A stretch of 64,000 nucleotides of DNA from Symbiodinium natans (GCA_905221605.1 CAJNDS010000657.1:339501-403500); one strand, 5' to 3'; positions 10,327 to 21,223 are shown, counted from the stretch's first letter. The notes: generated by a model not told the origin, from the letters alone. Numbers and translations: made by a program.

Positions 10327-10334
10327 AACCCAAT
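10327..10334. repeat. Target site duplication, right copy
   Basis: AACCCAAT, identical to 2011-2018, directly after the right inverted repeat CCTACCTAG. Confidence 0.85.
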
Positions 10335-10486
10335 TAAAAAAAGGCTGCCTAAACTCTTCCTTCCAAAGCCTAGAATCACCCATTACTCACGCGTTCTTCT
10401 TTGGCATGGGCTGACCGGAAGATTTTGCACTGTGGTGACTAAGGGCAAAACGAAACCCCATTCGCGCAACCTTAAACCCCCCAGCC

Positions 10487-10603
10487 TGCTGGTTCTTAGT
10501 AGGGAATCAGGGAATTAGGTACCCTGTAGAACCCCTTAAAAGGGTATGTGCAGGCGGAAAAAGGCACCTAATCCATTCCTTCATGCCCTACTAAGAACCA
10601 GCA
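10487..10603. mobile_element. 117-bp foldback MITE
   Basis: TGCTGGTTCTTAGTAGGG at the left end is perfectly complementary to CCCTACTAAGAACCAGCA at the right. Inner arms also pair (GGAATTAGGTACC against GGCACCTAATCC). No flanking duplication is obvious. Confidence 0.8.
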
Positions 10604-11026
10604 AGTCACATCTCATGTAGCATAAGGGCCAAGGCTACATGCCTTCTGTCCGGGGCAGTTTATGGTTTGGGGGAGGGGATTGCCCAAGGACTGGGAGTTT
10701 GGTGCGGGTGTCCCTTTGGGGCGCGTCACTTGGAATCCTGTGAGATGGAACAAATCGATGCAGGATGGGCGTGAAAGCGCGTTCTACGTAGGCCCTAGAC
10801 CGTAACCCTAAACCCTAAACCCTAAGCCCAACTACGTGCACATCAAATGCAAAGCAGCACCCCCCAAGCTCTTAGGCTTTCGGGCGAGTCGTGGTTTTGA
10901 AGCCTCGGACGGTGGGTTTAGGAGTTCGCGTTCAGGGTTTAGGGTTTCGGGCTTAGAGTCTGGGATCCCTGAACCCTAAACCCTAAACCCTGAAGCCTGA
11001 ACCCTAAACCCTAAACCCTAAACTGC

Positions 11027-11109
11027 TGAGCACAGCGGCGGCTTGTCACCGAAAGGATTCTCCAGCTCGATGGCGATGGCGTCGATGCCGAGCAGGCTCA
11101 TGGCCACCA
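11027..11109 (-). CDS. Bestrophin-type anion channel, exon with the ENPFG motif
   Basis: The minus strand after acceptor CTAAG reads VAMSLLGIDAIAIELENPFG and then DKPPL. In bestrophin-family channels a helix ending in GI-x-x-I-x-x-(E/Q)-(I/L)-E-(D/N)-PFG closes the membrane domain, so this is a strong family match. The donor is probably GC (TCA|GCAGTT), running straight into TTTAGGG. The phase fits the exon at 11991-12046. Bestrophins conduct anions, including bicarbonate in algae; the substrate here is unknown. Confidence 0.65.
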
Positions 11110-11990
11110 CTTAGGCAGCGTTTGGGTTGTTTAGGGTTTAGGGCCCTAAACCCTAAACCCTAAACCCTAACCCTAAACCCTAAACCCTAAACCCTAAACC
11201 CTAAACCCTAAGCCCTAAGCCCTAAGCCCTAAGCGGCTTATGGGCAAAGAGGGCTTCACGGGTTCAGCTTCCACGGCTTCTACCAGGTCCTACGTGTTTC
11301 ATATATAGAGCTTGAGGTTTTAGAAGATGGGTTTAGGGCCTAAACCCTAAACCCTAAACCTTAAACCCTAAACCCTAAACCCTTAACCCATGATTCCGGC
11401 TGAGGTACTAAGCACCAAAGTCCCCAGACTCCTCAGGCGAGAAGCCTTTTGTCCAATCCGTCGAAGCCTCCCCAGCAGAGGAACCCTAAACCCTAAACCC
11501 GAAACCCTAAACCCTAAACCCTGGCAACTGACCTGTCTGCAGCGCGGAACCCTGCAAAAAACCTTGAAACCCTAAACCCTATTGAGGCCTAAAGAAGCAA
11601 TGGACCTTCGGTGAGCTCTCAGGCCATTTTGGCATAGAGGATGTGGACGTCTCACCTTCCCTAAAACCCTAAACCCTAAACCCTAGACCCTAAACCCTAA
11701 ATCCCAAACCCTAAACCCGCAACCCGAAACCCCAGACCCTAATCCCTATAAACCCTGAACCCTAAACCCTAAACCCTAGCCCTAAACCCTAAACCCCAAA
11801 CCCTAAACCCGCAACCCGAAACCCTAGCCCTAAACCCTAAACCCTAAACCCTAAACCCTAAACCCTAAACCCCAAACCCTAAACCCTAAACCCTAAACCC
11901 TAAACCCTAAACCCTAAACCCTAAACCCTAGCCCTAACCCTAAACCCCAAACCCTTCCAAGGCCCGAACAGCTCGGCACCACCACCGCGC

Positions 11991-12046
11991 CCAGGAAGCC
12001 CTGGCCGGCGTCCACGGTCAGTGGCATGGAGATGAGGAAGCCAAGC
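11991..12046 (-). CDS. Bestrophin-type anion channel, membrane-helix exon
   Basis: After acceptor CGAG|G the frame reads LGFLISMPLTVDAGQGFL. With a GC donor (CTGG|GCGCGG) it joins in phase to VAMSLLGIDAIA at 11109, giving the LTV-x-A-x(n)-G-I spacing of bestrophins. The exon is 56 nt. The intron to the next exon (11110-11990) is almost all CCCTAAA-type repeat. Confidence 0.55.
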
Positions 12047-12576
12047 CTCGGTGGGGTTTAGGGCTAGGGTTTAGGGTTTAGGGCTGGGGTTTAGGGTTTA
12101 GGGCTAGGGTTTAGGGCTTATATAGGGTTTAGGGTTTGGGGTTTAGGGCTAGGGCTTAGGGCTTAGGGTTTAGGGGTTTAGGGGTTTAAGGTTTCGGGAG
12201 GCTGGGGGTTTGGGGTTTAGGGTTTAAGGTTTGGGAGTTCAGAGATCTCAGTGATTGGTTGACCCGGGCGACCTCTCAATCCAACCGTGCAGTCCAGAAT
12301 TTGCTAAGCAGCCCCTTCAGACCCTAAACCCTAAACCCTAAACCCTAAATCCTAAACCCTAAACCCTAAACTCTAAACCCTAAACTCTAAACCCTAAACC
12401 CTAAACCCTAAACCCTAAAACCCTAAAAACCCTAAAAAGCCTCAAAAACATAAAACCCCTAAAATCCCTAAAAAACCTAAAAACCCTAAAAACCCTAAAA
12501 ACCTTAAAAACCGTAAAAACCCCTGAAACCCTAAAAAGCCTAAAAACCCTAAACCAAAAATCCTTAACAGCAGCAC

Positions 12577-12626
12577 CGAAGGTCACAGAGCTTGAGGAAG
12601 CTGACGTCAAGCTTGAATCGGATGAT
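12577..12626 (-). CDS. Bestrophin-type gene, upstream exon (probable)
   Basis: Between acceptor GGGTTCAG and donor GTGCTG the frame reads IIRFKLDVSFLKLCDL. It ends in phase 2, which is what the next exon (12046) needs. The sequence is plausible for the helix ahead of the LISMPL segment but carries no diagnostic motif. The acceptor AG directly follows a TTTAGGGTTCAG word, i.e. repeat-derived sequence. Confidence 0.45.
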
Positions 12627-12674
12627 CTGAACCCTAAACCCTAAACCCTAAACCCTGAACCCTGAACCCTGAAC

Positions 12675-12755
12675 CCTAAACCCTAAACCCCTAAACCCCT
12701 AAACCCCTAAACCCCTAAACCCCTAAACCCCTAAACCCCTAAACCCCTAAACCCT
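12675..12755. repeat. Octamer variant array CCCCTAAA
   Basis: About nine CCCCTAAA units replace the heptamer, flanked on both sides by CCCTAAA. The variant is confined to this one array. Confidence 0.9.
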
Positions 12756-13554
12756 AAACCCTAAACCCTAAACCCTAAACCCTAAACCCTAACCTTCACC
12801 TTCTTCTGGCTTGCACCCAGAGTAAGGAAGGAAGAGCCCTAGGTTCAGCCTAAACCCTAAACCCTAAACCCTAAACCCTGAACCCTGAACCCTGAACCCT
12901 AAACCTTCAACCCAGCCTTACTGAGGGGAAGTTAGTTCGAGTGCTGGAATTATAGGGTCCCATAAGTTTAATCATGACCGTCATCGAGAAGACCCTCAAT
13001 GTCCAAGATCCCACATGCCAGAAGCAGTTTGGTGCTTAGGGTCTAGGGTTTAGGGACGGAGCAGGGACCCTCATAACAAGGGACCTGTGGGCGCTAATTG
13101 TTGGGCTACTTAGGTACATAAGGTCCTACGCAATATCCCTTAAACTTGCCAAAAAGACAACATGCGCCAAACCCCCAATAAAGCAGAACAAAACCAACGC
13201 TGAACCCTAAACCCCGAGGGCCCAGGCAGGAGGACCTTGCAAAGGTGCACGTACGGAAATGGAATCGGCGTGGAGATCAACTGGCGAAGGCGGCTTTCTA
13301 AGGCTGGGAGGAGAGAGTGCAGGGTGTAAGGTTTAGGGTTTAGGGTTGAGGGTTTGAGGTTCCGGGTTCAGGGTTGTTATACACACTTATTATACAGTAT
13401 TTTTTAGCTAGAGTCGCCTTACAAGGACCACATTAAACGGGGCTGGGATTTAGGGCTTAGGGTTTAGGGCTTAGGGCTTAGGGCTTAGGGTTTAGGGTTT
13501 AGGGTTTAGGGCTAGGGTTTAGGGCTTCGGGTGACCCGAACCCCAAACCCTCGG

Positions 13555-14262
13555 GTGCCGCCGCGTGGCAGCAGAGATGTGCTCGAAGAGTCGACCAGCC
13601 TGGTCAAGTCGCACAGGACCGCGGGCTTAGGGTTTAGGGTTTAGGGTTTAGGGTTTAAGGTTTAGGGTTTAGGGCTTCCCCCCCCTAAACCCTGAACACA
13701 CACCCTTAACCCCTAAACCCCCCAACCAGCACTGGAGTGGGCAGATGGTTTAGGGTTTAGGCTTAGGGTTTAGGGCTACCTCGCAAGCAAAAAAATACTC
13801 CGGCAGGTGTACATTCCCATAGCCCCCACCATGAGCAGCCCGACACCCACGCAAGATGAGGCTGCCTGCCATGGCTCTCTCTGAATGAAAAAAAGCAAAA
13901 GCTGCCAAAATGCTTAAAGCCCTTAAACGCCACAACACGCGAAAAGCCCTCAAGGATCTTCGAGGCCCCTGTGCAAATGCCCTGGAAAGAACACAAGGTT
14001 TAGGGTTTAGGGTTTAGGGTTTAGGGTTTAGGGTTTAGGGTTTAGCCGTTTAGGGTTTAGGGTTTAGGGTTTAGGGTTTAGGGCTTAGGGCTTAGGGCTT
14101 AGGGCTTAGGGTTTAGGGCTTAGGGCTTAGGGCTTAGGGTTTAGGGTTTAGGGGAAGAAAAAGAACATAAAACCCTCATGCCCGAGGAGATACGACGTGA
14201 GCCTCATTGAACTCGATGAGGAAGTCCTTGGCAAAGCGCTCCTTGAACCTGTGCGCTGCTGA
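13555..14262 (-). other. Three possible coding islands between TTTAGGG arrays
   Basis: Minus-strand islands at about 13555-13630 (VRLDQAGRLFEHISAATR), 13790-13885 (VGVGLLMVGAMGMYTCR, membrane-helix-like) and 14180-14250 (FKERFAKDFLIEFNE) have gene-like composition and AG/GC or GT boundaries. I could not link them in phase or assign a family. They may be earlier exons of the bestrophin-type gene. Confidence 0.3.
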
Positions 14263-14277
14263 AGACCATGGGGAAAG

Positions 14278-14355
14278 AGGGTTGAGGGATGCTGAGGGAT
14301 GTTGAGGGATGCTGAGGGATGCTGAGGGATGTTGAGGGATGTTGAGGGATGTTGA
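14278..14355. repeat. 10-bp tandem repeat (GTTGAGGGAT / GCTGAGGGAT)
   Basis: Eight units alternating GTTGAGGGAT and GCTGAGGGAT, a relative of the heptamer but with a 10-bp period. Confidence 0.9.
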
Positions 14356-14876
14356 GGTTTAGGGGCTTTGTTTCGGACAGATGGGTTTGGGGGTGTACGG
14401 GTAGTGGGGTTTGAGGGAGCGCTCAAGACGCTGCCGGCAGACCATGCTCCCAGTCCCCAAGCTTCGTAGCTTGCACCCTAAACCCCAAACCCGAAACTCT
14501 AAACCTTTGTAACAACCCTACACCCTAAGCCCTAAATCGTAAACCTTAAACCCTAAACCCTAAACCCTAAACCGCATCCTATCCTATCTACCAAGATGAA
14601 CCGCAAACCTGAAGGAAAGCCCGCAAGCTATCCTCCATCTAAAGCAATGAGGGGCTGCCCGAAGCTGGGTTTAGGGTTTAGGGCTTAGGGCTTAGGGCTT
14701 AGGGTTTAGGGTTTAGGGTTTAGGGTTTAGGGGTTAGGGCTTAGGGTTTAGGGTTTAGGGTCTAGGCCTAGGGTCTAGAGTTTAGGGAATAAAACAAGGG
14801 CAGGAGAGGCTTGATTGCGACCCGCGAGAACTTAAAGTATGCAAAGGACCAAATGTCAATCATCCGTCTACTAATT

Positions 14877-14953
14877 GCTTAAACTCCCCAACAAAATCTT
14901 AATCAGGGTAATATAGGGATTCTTATTGTTTTAATCTTTTGGGGTTCTTAAGC
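14877..14953. mobile_element. 77-bp MITE-like inverted repeat
   Basis: GCTTAAACTCCCCAACAAAA at the left pairs imperfectly with CTTTTGGGGTTCTTAAGC at the right. The core GGTAATATAGGGATTCTTAT recurs near 21070 as GGCAATATAGGGATTATTG, suggesting a family. Confidence 0.55.
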
Positions 14954-15230
14954 AAATAGTAGCTCTCTTTCGTTACAGGCACTATAAACGTGGAGGCCCA
15001 TGTGAAAACTCGAGCTAAGTTCAGTTCTCGAAGTTGTGTCCGTTTGAGTATCCGCGGCCGGGGTTGTCTCAGCAACCAAGAAAGAAACATAACTTCGTCC
15101 ATCTGAGGAAACTTGATGCTCGCAACCAAAAATGCTTTCTATGTGCGTTCCATGTGGGAATTCTGAGGCGGGGGGTTCTCGGGGGTGGTTCCCATGTTTG
15201 GGGGAGGAACCGACTATTGTTCGAGCCCAA

Positions 15231-16697
15231 TTATTCAAAATTAGGGCGCCCAAAGAGAGACCATAATTTAGAAGAGGCGATGTTCATGAGCTTGCACGGA
15301 ACTGCTGTCGCCATAGGAAAGCCCCAGCTCACGACAGATGCATTGCCGAGGATCGCGGCAAAAGCACACTTAGAAGCTTGGATGTGCTGCACGCCCTTCA
15401 GCTGAGCTTGCACGGAACTGCTGTCGCCACCTGAATCAAGATCGCCCCACGTCACGACCGATCCATCACCGAGGATCGCGGCAAAAGCATGAGCAGAAGA
15501 TTGGATGTGCTGCACGCCCTTCAGCTGAGCTTGGACGGAACTGCTGTCGCCACCTGAATCACGATGGCCCCATGTCACGACAGACCCATCACCGAGGATC
15601 GCGGCGAAAGCAGAAAAAGAAGCTTGAATGTGTTGCACACCATTCAGCTGTGCTTGCACGGAACTGCTGTCGCCACCTGAATCGCGATGGCCCCACGTCA
15701 CGACAGACCCATCACAAAGGATCGCGGCAACGCAGAAAACGAAGCTTGGATGTACTGCACGCCGTGCAGCTGAGATTGCACGGAACTGCTGTCGCCACCT
15801 GAACCATGCCCGCCCCACGTCACGACGGACCCGTCACGGAGAATCGCGGCAAAGGCGCACTTAGAAGCTTGGATGTGCTGCACGTCCTTCAGCTGAGCTT
15901 GCACGGAACTGCTGTCGCCACCTGAATAATGATCGCCCCACGTCACGACAGATCCATTACGGAGGATCGCAGCAAAAGCATAGTCGGAAGCTTGGATGTG
16001 CTGAACGCCCTTCAGCTGAGCTTGCACTGAACTGCTGTCGCCACCGAAACCATGACCGCCCCACGTCACGATGGACCCGTCACTGAGGATCGCGGCAAAA
16101 GCACCTTTAGAAGCTTGGATGTGCTGCACGTCGTGCAGCTGATCTTGCACGGAACTGCTGTCGCCACCTGAATAATGATCGCCCCACGTCACGACCGACC
16201 CATCACCGAGGATCGCAGCAAAAGCAGAGAAAGAAGCTTGGATGTGCTTCACGCCCTTCAGAATCACGATTGCCCCAAGTCACGACAGACCCATCACCGA
16301 GGATCGCGGCAAAAGCAGAAAAAGAAGCTTGGATGTGCTGCACGCCGTGTAACTGAGCTTGCACGGAACTGCTGTCCCCATGGTCTTTAGCACAGCCCCA
16401 GGTCTCGACAGACCCATCGCCGAGGACCGCGGCACAAGTACGACCCGATCGTTTCCTCCAAGCGCTGACTTCCGGCTGCTGTACTCGCAGGTACAGCTCA
16501 TCACCGTTCTGTATCCTCGCTCGTTTAACTGTTCGTGACACGTCCAGTACCTGGCCATCAGCACTCAACAGCCGACCTCTGCCAACAGCCAGAGCGCTTT
16601 GGGCTCTTTGGTTCAACTCCGCCACCGTTGCATCTTCCGGAGTTTCAAGTGAAACCCTCCTGCCGCTGAGCAGATGCACATCAACCGAAATTGCCAT
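15231..16697 (-). pseudogene. Ubiquitin-like plus RCC1-repeat protein, frameshifted
   Basis: Reading starts at ATG 16697. Residues 1-75 (AISVDVHLLSGRRVSLETPE ... YLRVQQPE) are a ubiquitin-like domain. About ten RCC1/HERC-type units of 41 residues follow, core AAILGDGSVVTWG and then GGDSSSVQAQLKGVQHIQAS. RCC1 units form beta-propellers that bind GTPases, chromatin or ubiquitin-pathway partners; genes of this make-up are common in dinoflagellates. Two breaks spoil the frame: near 16260 about 32 bp of a unit are missing (compared with its neighbours), and near 15735 one base is missing. The last unit decays after SVVSWGF and the frame stops at 15231. No intron is needed across 1.4 kb, unlike the other genes here, which suggests a retrocopy. 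A 32-bp intron is unlikely. Confidence 0.8.
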
Positions 16698-17329
16698 GGC
16701 CAGTGCTTAAGGCCAGGGGAGATTGGTCACAACTCCCTCTCACACTCGATCGCAGTGCTCTGCAACAGAGGAAGGAAGATACCCTAGCCCTAAACCCTGA
16801 ACTCCAGAAAAGAGGTTAGGGTTCAGGGCTTAGGGCTGAAAGCGGTAGATTTGAACCTGATGAGCTCGAAACCATCTTGTGCTGCGTCGGTGACAGGAAG
16901 GCTGTGTAACAACAACCTACAAAAGCCTTCGGGGTTTAGGGCTCAGGGTTTTAAGAGAGGTTCAAGCTTTACGGGCTTGGGTTGGTACAGGATTTGGGAG
17001 ACTGTGCCGTCAATATCCGCACTTGTATCTCAACAGCTGGGGGGGGGGGGGGGGGGGGCCCTTAGCCCGGAGTTTTTGAGAACCAAAACCCACAGCCCAG
17101 CACCCAAGACCCTAAACCCTAACCTTAAATTCCTAAACCCTAACCCTAAACCCTAAATCCTAAACCCTAAACCCTAAACCGAAACCCTAAACCCTAAACC
17201 CTAAACCCTAAACCCTAAACCCCCTAAACCCTGAACCCTAAACATCCAATGGAAAAGCCGAGCAGACTTAGCCTCCTCTGTTTTTGCTAGTCTTTTTAGT
17301 GCTTCTCCTACATGCGAGAGAGACTAAAA

Positions 17330-17359
17330 AAAAACAAAGAGAGAGAGAGAGAGGGGGAA

Positions 17360-17406
<47 letters not shown>

Positions 17407-17518
17407 GAAGTACTGTATGTGTTTGCATACTAGTTTGGCAGTTCGCGTGCCTCTTCCTGTGCCTGTGCCTGTTCCTGCGGCCTGCGCCTGCGCCTGGGCC
17501 TGGGCCTGGGCCTGTGCA

Positions 17519-17565
<47 letters not shown>

Positions 17566-17800
17566 TCGTGCGCCTGGGCCTGTGCCTGTACTCGTGCGCG
17601 TGCGTGCCTGTGACTGCGCGCGTGCCCGTGCATGCGCTGGTGGGTGCGAGCGGGAGTGTGGGCCGGCGTGCGCACGTGTGCACGTGCGTGTGCGCTTGCG
17701 TGTGTGCGTGGGCGGGTGGGTGCGCGGGTGTGTAGGTGCGTCGGTGCGCAGGTGAACGGGTGGGTGTCTCTGTATGTGTCTGTGTCTCTGTCAGTGTCAG
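17330..17800. repeat. GA tract and TGTGCC / GTGCGTG simple repeats
   Basis: (GA)n with a few interruptions (17338-17405), then (GTGCCT)n (17455-17600), then GTGCGTGCG-like sequence to about 17800. The frames here translate only the repeat. Confidence 0.9.
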
Positions 17801-18224
17801 TGTCTGTGTTTACTATTGCGTTGTGCTGCGTGATGTTCTGTTGTATCTTGCTCTGTTGTGCTCCGGAGTGGTGGGGCGTCATGCATGAACCCTCCAGTTG
17901 GTGATCCCGAAACCCGAAAGACGTAGGCGCGCTGCCCCCACCACTCGTTGATGTGGCGCATGATCTCCAGGCGCAGCCTGAAGTCAGGTTCAGTCTGAAC
18001 AAGGGGGGGGGAGGGGGGGGGGGGCCTCACTTGTCATACTCGCGGTTCAAAGGGTTTGTAGGGTTTATAGGCGTTTACAGGGTTTATAGGGCTTGAGTGT
18101 TTATAGGTTTTATAGGCTTTATAGGGTTCATAGGGCTTGTAGGGAGATTTGCGCACGAAACTTCTCTATAACGGGATCCGGATGACAAGGAACCCTTAGA
18201 GGGACTTCCACATCCATGGCTGGC

Positions 18225-18349
18225 TTAGGGTTTAGGGTTTAGGGTTTAGGGTTTAGGGTTTAGGGTTTAGGGTTTAGGGTTTAGGGTTTAGGGTTTAGGG
18301 TTTAGGGTTTAGGGTTTAGGGTTTAGGGTTTAGGGTTTAGGGTTTAGGG
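18225..18349. repeat. Pure TTTAGGG array (~18 units)
   Basis: Perfect heptamers without variants, a sign of recent amplification or homogenisation. Confidence 0.95.
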
Positions 18350-18363
18350 CTGGTCATGCGCAC

Positions 18364-18413
18364 TTAGGAACTGTCGATCAGCTCGTCTAAAAAATCATCA
18401 GGATGTGTGTCCC
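18364..18413 (-). CDS. Possible C-terminal exon of an unknown gene
   Basis: The minus strand reads RDTHPDDFLDELIDSS and a stop, directly downstream of unique sequence and next to a TTTAGGG array. Acidic tails like this are common protein ends. It is too short to assign. Confidence 0.3.
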
Positions 18414-19109
18414 GGTTCACGGGTTGACAGATATCCTAACCCTAATTCCTAACACTCCTCTAAACCTATTCAGACGACGGGTTAAGGTCGGGCCGACTCA
18501 TCCACAAACATCCAGGGAAGAAGCGGACATTCGTACAGCAACGGGGGGGGGAGGGCCTTCTGAAACCGACTCTGCGCCTTTGGTTGCCACAATTGGAAAA
18601 AAACCCTAAATCCTAATTCCTAAACCCTAAACCCTAAACCCTAAACCCTAAACCCTGAACCCTAAACCAGAGAGTTTTCAGGTACCCACTTCCCCAGAAA
18701 GAGAACTCGCAAGGTGCAGGCTGAACTGTCGCGTGATTGGCCCAAAAGTGAGGGCGGCACTTCACGATCAGCGCCAGGGGCATGCGCATGTCGGGGGTTG
18801 TGTCGACTTCGTGCGCCTGTCACAAGGAAAGGTGCGATCTTCGGGAAGTCACCTGAAGGGCTCTGGGCCAGTACTGTTCGAAGCCGGATATGCCCCTTAT
18901 CTACCTAATAAAACCCAAGTGCCCAGATTTCAAAACCCTTTACCCAAACCTGAACCCTGAACCCCAACCCTAAGCCCTAGATGGTAACACACGTCAACGA
19001 CCCTAAGCTCTGACTCGGATCAAAGACTCCCTTTAGACAAACGTGCAGCTGTCTTTTTTCGGGTTCAGGTTTAGGGTTTAGGGTTTAGGGTTTATAGGGT
19101 TTATAGGGT

Positions 19110-19210
19110 TTATAGGGTTTAAGGGTTTAAGGGTTTAAGGGTTTAAGGGTTTAAGGGTTTAAGGGTTTAAGGGTTTAAGGGTTTAAGGGTTTAAGGGTTT
19201 AAGGGTTTAG
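19110..19210. repeat. Octamer variant array GGGTTTAA
   Basis: About 11 GGGTTTAA units next to three GGGTTTATA units. The variant is restricted to this array. Confidence 0.9.
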
Positions 19211-19413
19211 GGGTTTAGGGTTTAGGGTTGAGGGTTCAGGGTTCAGGGTTAGGGCCGAGGTAGCCGATGCCGATGCGCCATGTAGTACGGACACTTTGCG
19301 GGTGTCTGCGGTAGTATTTACAGCGACCTGAAGGGTCCCTGAACCTCATAGTTGCCCCTTTCTCTTGTCTTGGGGTTGAGGTCGTGAGAGCTTATCTTGA
19401 GGTGTAGAGCTAA

Positions 19414-19546
19414 ACTTGAAGGTTCATGGGTACTTACAAATCGGGTTATAAGTTTATGAAGAGTTTATCGTTTAGGGTTTAGGGTTTAGTGCTTAGGGTT
19501 TAGGGTACATATGACCCCACTTATAAGTACCCATGAACCTCCAAGT
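19414..19546. mobile_element. MITE family C, copy 1
   Basis: ACTTGAAGGTTCATGGGTAC at the left is inverted at the right as GTACCCATGAACCTCCAAGT. The arms extend to about 33 bp (ACTTAYAAATCGGGT-like). The interior contains TTTAGGG words. A second copy lies at 25394-25555. Confidence 0.75.
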
Positions 19547-20751
19547 AGGGTTGAGGCTTGGTGGTCGAGTCTAGCTTCTAGCAGGGGGAGCCGGAGTGCC
19601 CTTCCGAACTCCATTAGAGCTGGGAGTCAAAAGAAGTCCGTTTCTAAAAGGTCGAAAGCTTAAGGTTCAGGGATTAGGGCCATTTATATACATATAGAAT
19701 TAGTTTATTTCATTTCATTTCATTTTTTGGGGGGGGGGGGGGGCAGGCAGACCCTTGACTTCGCCATCCAACCATGCACCTGAAACCCCACTGCAACGCA
19801 CGGCGCCTCCCTGGGGGCAGCAAGGATCTCCTGCGAGGGCGCGGGCTTCCCTAAACCCCAAACCCTAAACCCCAAACCCTAAACCCCAAACCCTAAACCC
19901 TAAACCCTAAACCCCAAACCCTAAACCCTAAACCCCAAACCCTAAACCCGAAACCCTAAAGGGCTTCTAGGGTTGAAGCGTAAGGTCCAGCCTCAACCCC
20001 AAGCCCTAAAACAGAAAACCCAGCTTATAGGACAGCAAGGCATAACATGAGGTGCACGGGGCATCAAGGAGATGGGATGCATGTCATCGGATGGGCTTAC
20101 AGACAGGTTCAGGGTGTAGGGTTTAGGATGGCCTTCTGGTACTTTGGGGCGTATGTATTGCTTCATGAAGCGTACAGCAATGTGGAGAGGGGTGGGGGGC
20201 CTAAACTCTCAGCCCTGACCTGACATTGAGGCCGAAACTGAAACTCGAAACCCTCAACGCGTGGGTTATGGGTTTAGGGTTTAGGGCGGTTTAGGGTTTG
20301 GGGTTTTGGGTTAGTTTTGGGTGTAGGGTTTAGGGTTTAGGGTTTAGGGTTTAGGGTTTAGGGTTTAGGGTTTAGGGTTTAGGGTTTAGGGTTTAGGGTT
20401 TAGGGTTTGGGGTTTGGGGTTTGGGGTCTAGGGTTTAGGGTTTAGGGCGGTGATCAACCTAAATGGGGTCTAAGGGTTTGGATGTAGGTCTAATAGAGGC
20501 ACTTACAGACCCTGGGCATGGAGTTGTTTGGAAGAGGGGCCAAAGGGTTAGGGTTTAGGGTTTAGGGTTTAGGGTTTAGGGTTTAGGGTTTAGGGTTTAG
20601 GGTTTAGGGTTCAGGGTTTAGGGTTTAGGGTTTTGGGTTTTGGGGTTTGGGTTTTGGGTTTAGGGTTTAGGGTTTAGGGTTTAGGGTTTAGGGTTTAGGG
20701 GTTTGAGGTTCAGGGCCCGGGTTAGAATTGCGCAATCCTCGATCATGTCAG

Positions 20752-20825
20752 GGGTCAAGAAGGCAGCACCTCGCGAGACCTTTGTGGGGAGTGGGGAGAG
20801 CCAGCTCACCCTCTCCACTACCCGA
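20752..20825 (+). CDS. Unknown plus-strand gene, exon a
   Basis: Between acceptor GTCAG and donor GTGCGG the frame reads VKKAAPRETFVGSGESQL and then TLSTTR. It ends in phase 0, as the exon at 21164 requires. The minus strand is also open here, so the strand is less certain than for exon c. No family is recognised. Confidence 0.4.
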
Positions 20826-21163
20826 GTGCGGCTTTAAAAAAAAAACGAAGCTCTAAACCGTAAACCCTAAACCCAACACCCTAAACCCTAAACCCTACAC
20901 CCTAAAGCGCAAGCCCTAAACCCTAAACTGGCCCTAAGCCCTGAACGCCTCAAGAAAATAAGCCAAGCAGCCCAACCCACCTGGGAGTCGCATCCTAAAC
21001 AAGAGCAGCACACAAGTCACAATCTTTCTTCGCTGCAGAAACCCCCCTAAGAATGCTTCTTCCTTATAAGGGCAATATAGGGATTATTGTTCATGTACCC
21101 TTAAAGCCCCAAACCTCCTAAAGCCGATACCCAATTTCGATCCTTTCGGGCCCAAAACCCCAG

Positions 21164-21223
21164 GAGTTAGCTCGGGACGTGCTTCTCGCGCTGGATGGGA
21201 ATCAAGTCATTGAGTTCCTGCCG
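21164..21223 (+). CDS. Unknown plus-strand gene, exon b
   Basis: After acceptor CCCCAG the frame reads ELARDVLLALDGNQVIEFLP. GTGAAA is the best donor; the frame stays open to 21235 (VKFK). It joins in phase 0 to exon c. No family is recognised. Confidence 0.55.

Larger units (their letters stand above)
10780..14780. repeat. Telomere-like repeat matrix with short unique islands
   Basis: Arrays of CCCTAAA (11140-11235, 11330-11580, 11660-11955, 12320-12420, 12630-12795) and then TTTAGGG (13440-13530, 13620-13680, 13990-14155, 14665-14790) are separated by unique islands of 60-150 bp. Three islands are exons of a bestrophin-type gene. The orientation changes near 13020. Confidence 0.9.
16780..20990. 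repeat. Telomere-like and simple-repeat matrix
   Basis: CCCTAAA words (17100-17240), GGGTTTATAGG words (18050-18140), a pure TTTAGGG array (18225-18349), GGGTTTAA variants (19110-19210), CCCCAAA/CCCTAAA (19855-19965) and long TTTAGGG arrays (20320-20440, 20545-20705). Poly-G runs of 16-18 occur at 17041 and 19730. The unique islands between them are mostly too short to identify. Confidence 0.85.

Noticed and set aside
17312-17755. Frames in the GA and GTGCCT tracts
   Set aside because: Simple-sequence translation only (poly-RE, poly-CA/VP); no start context or conserved motif.
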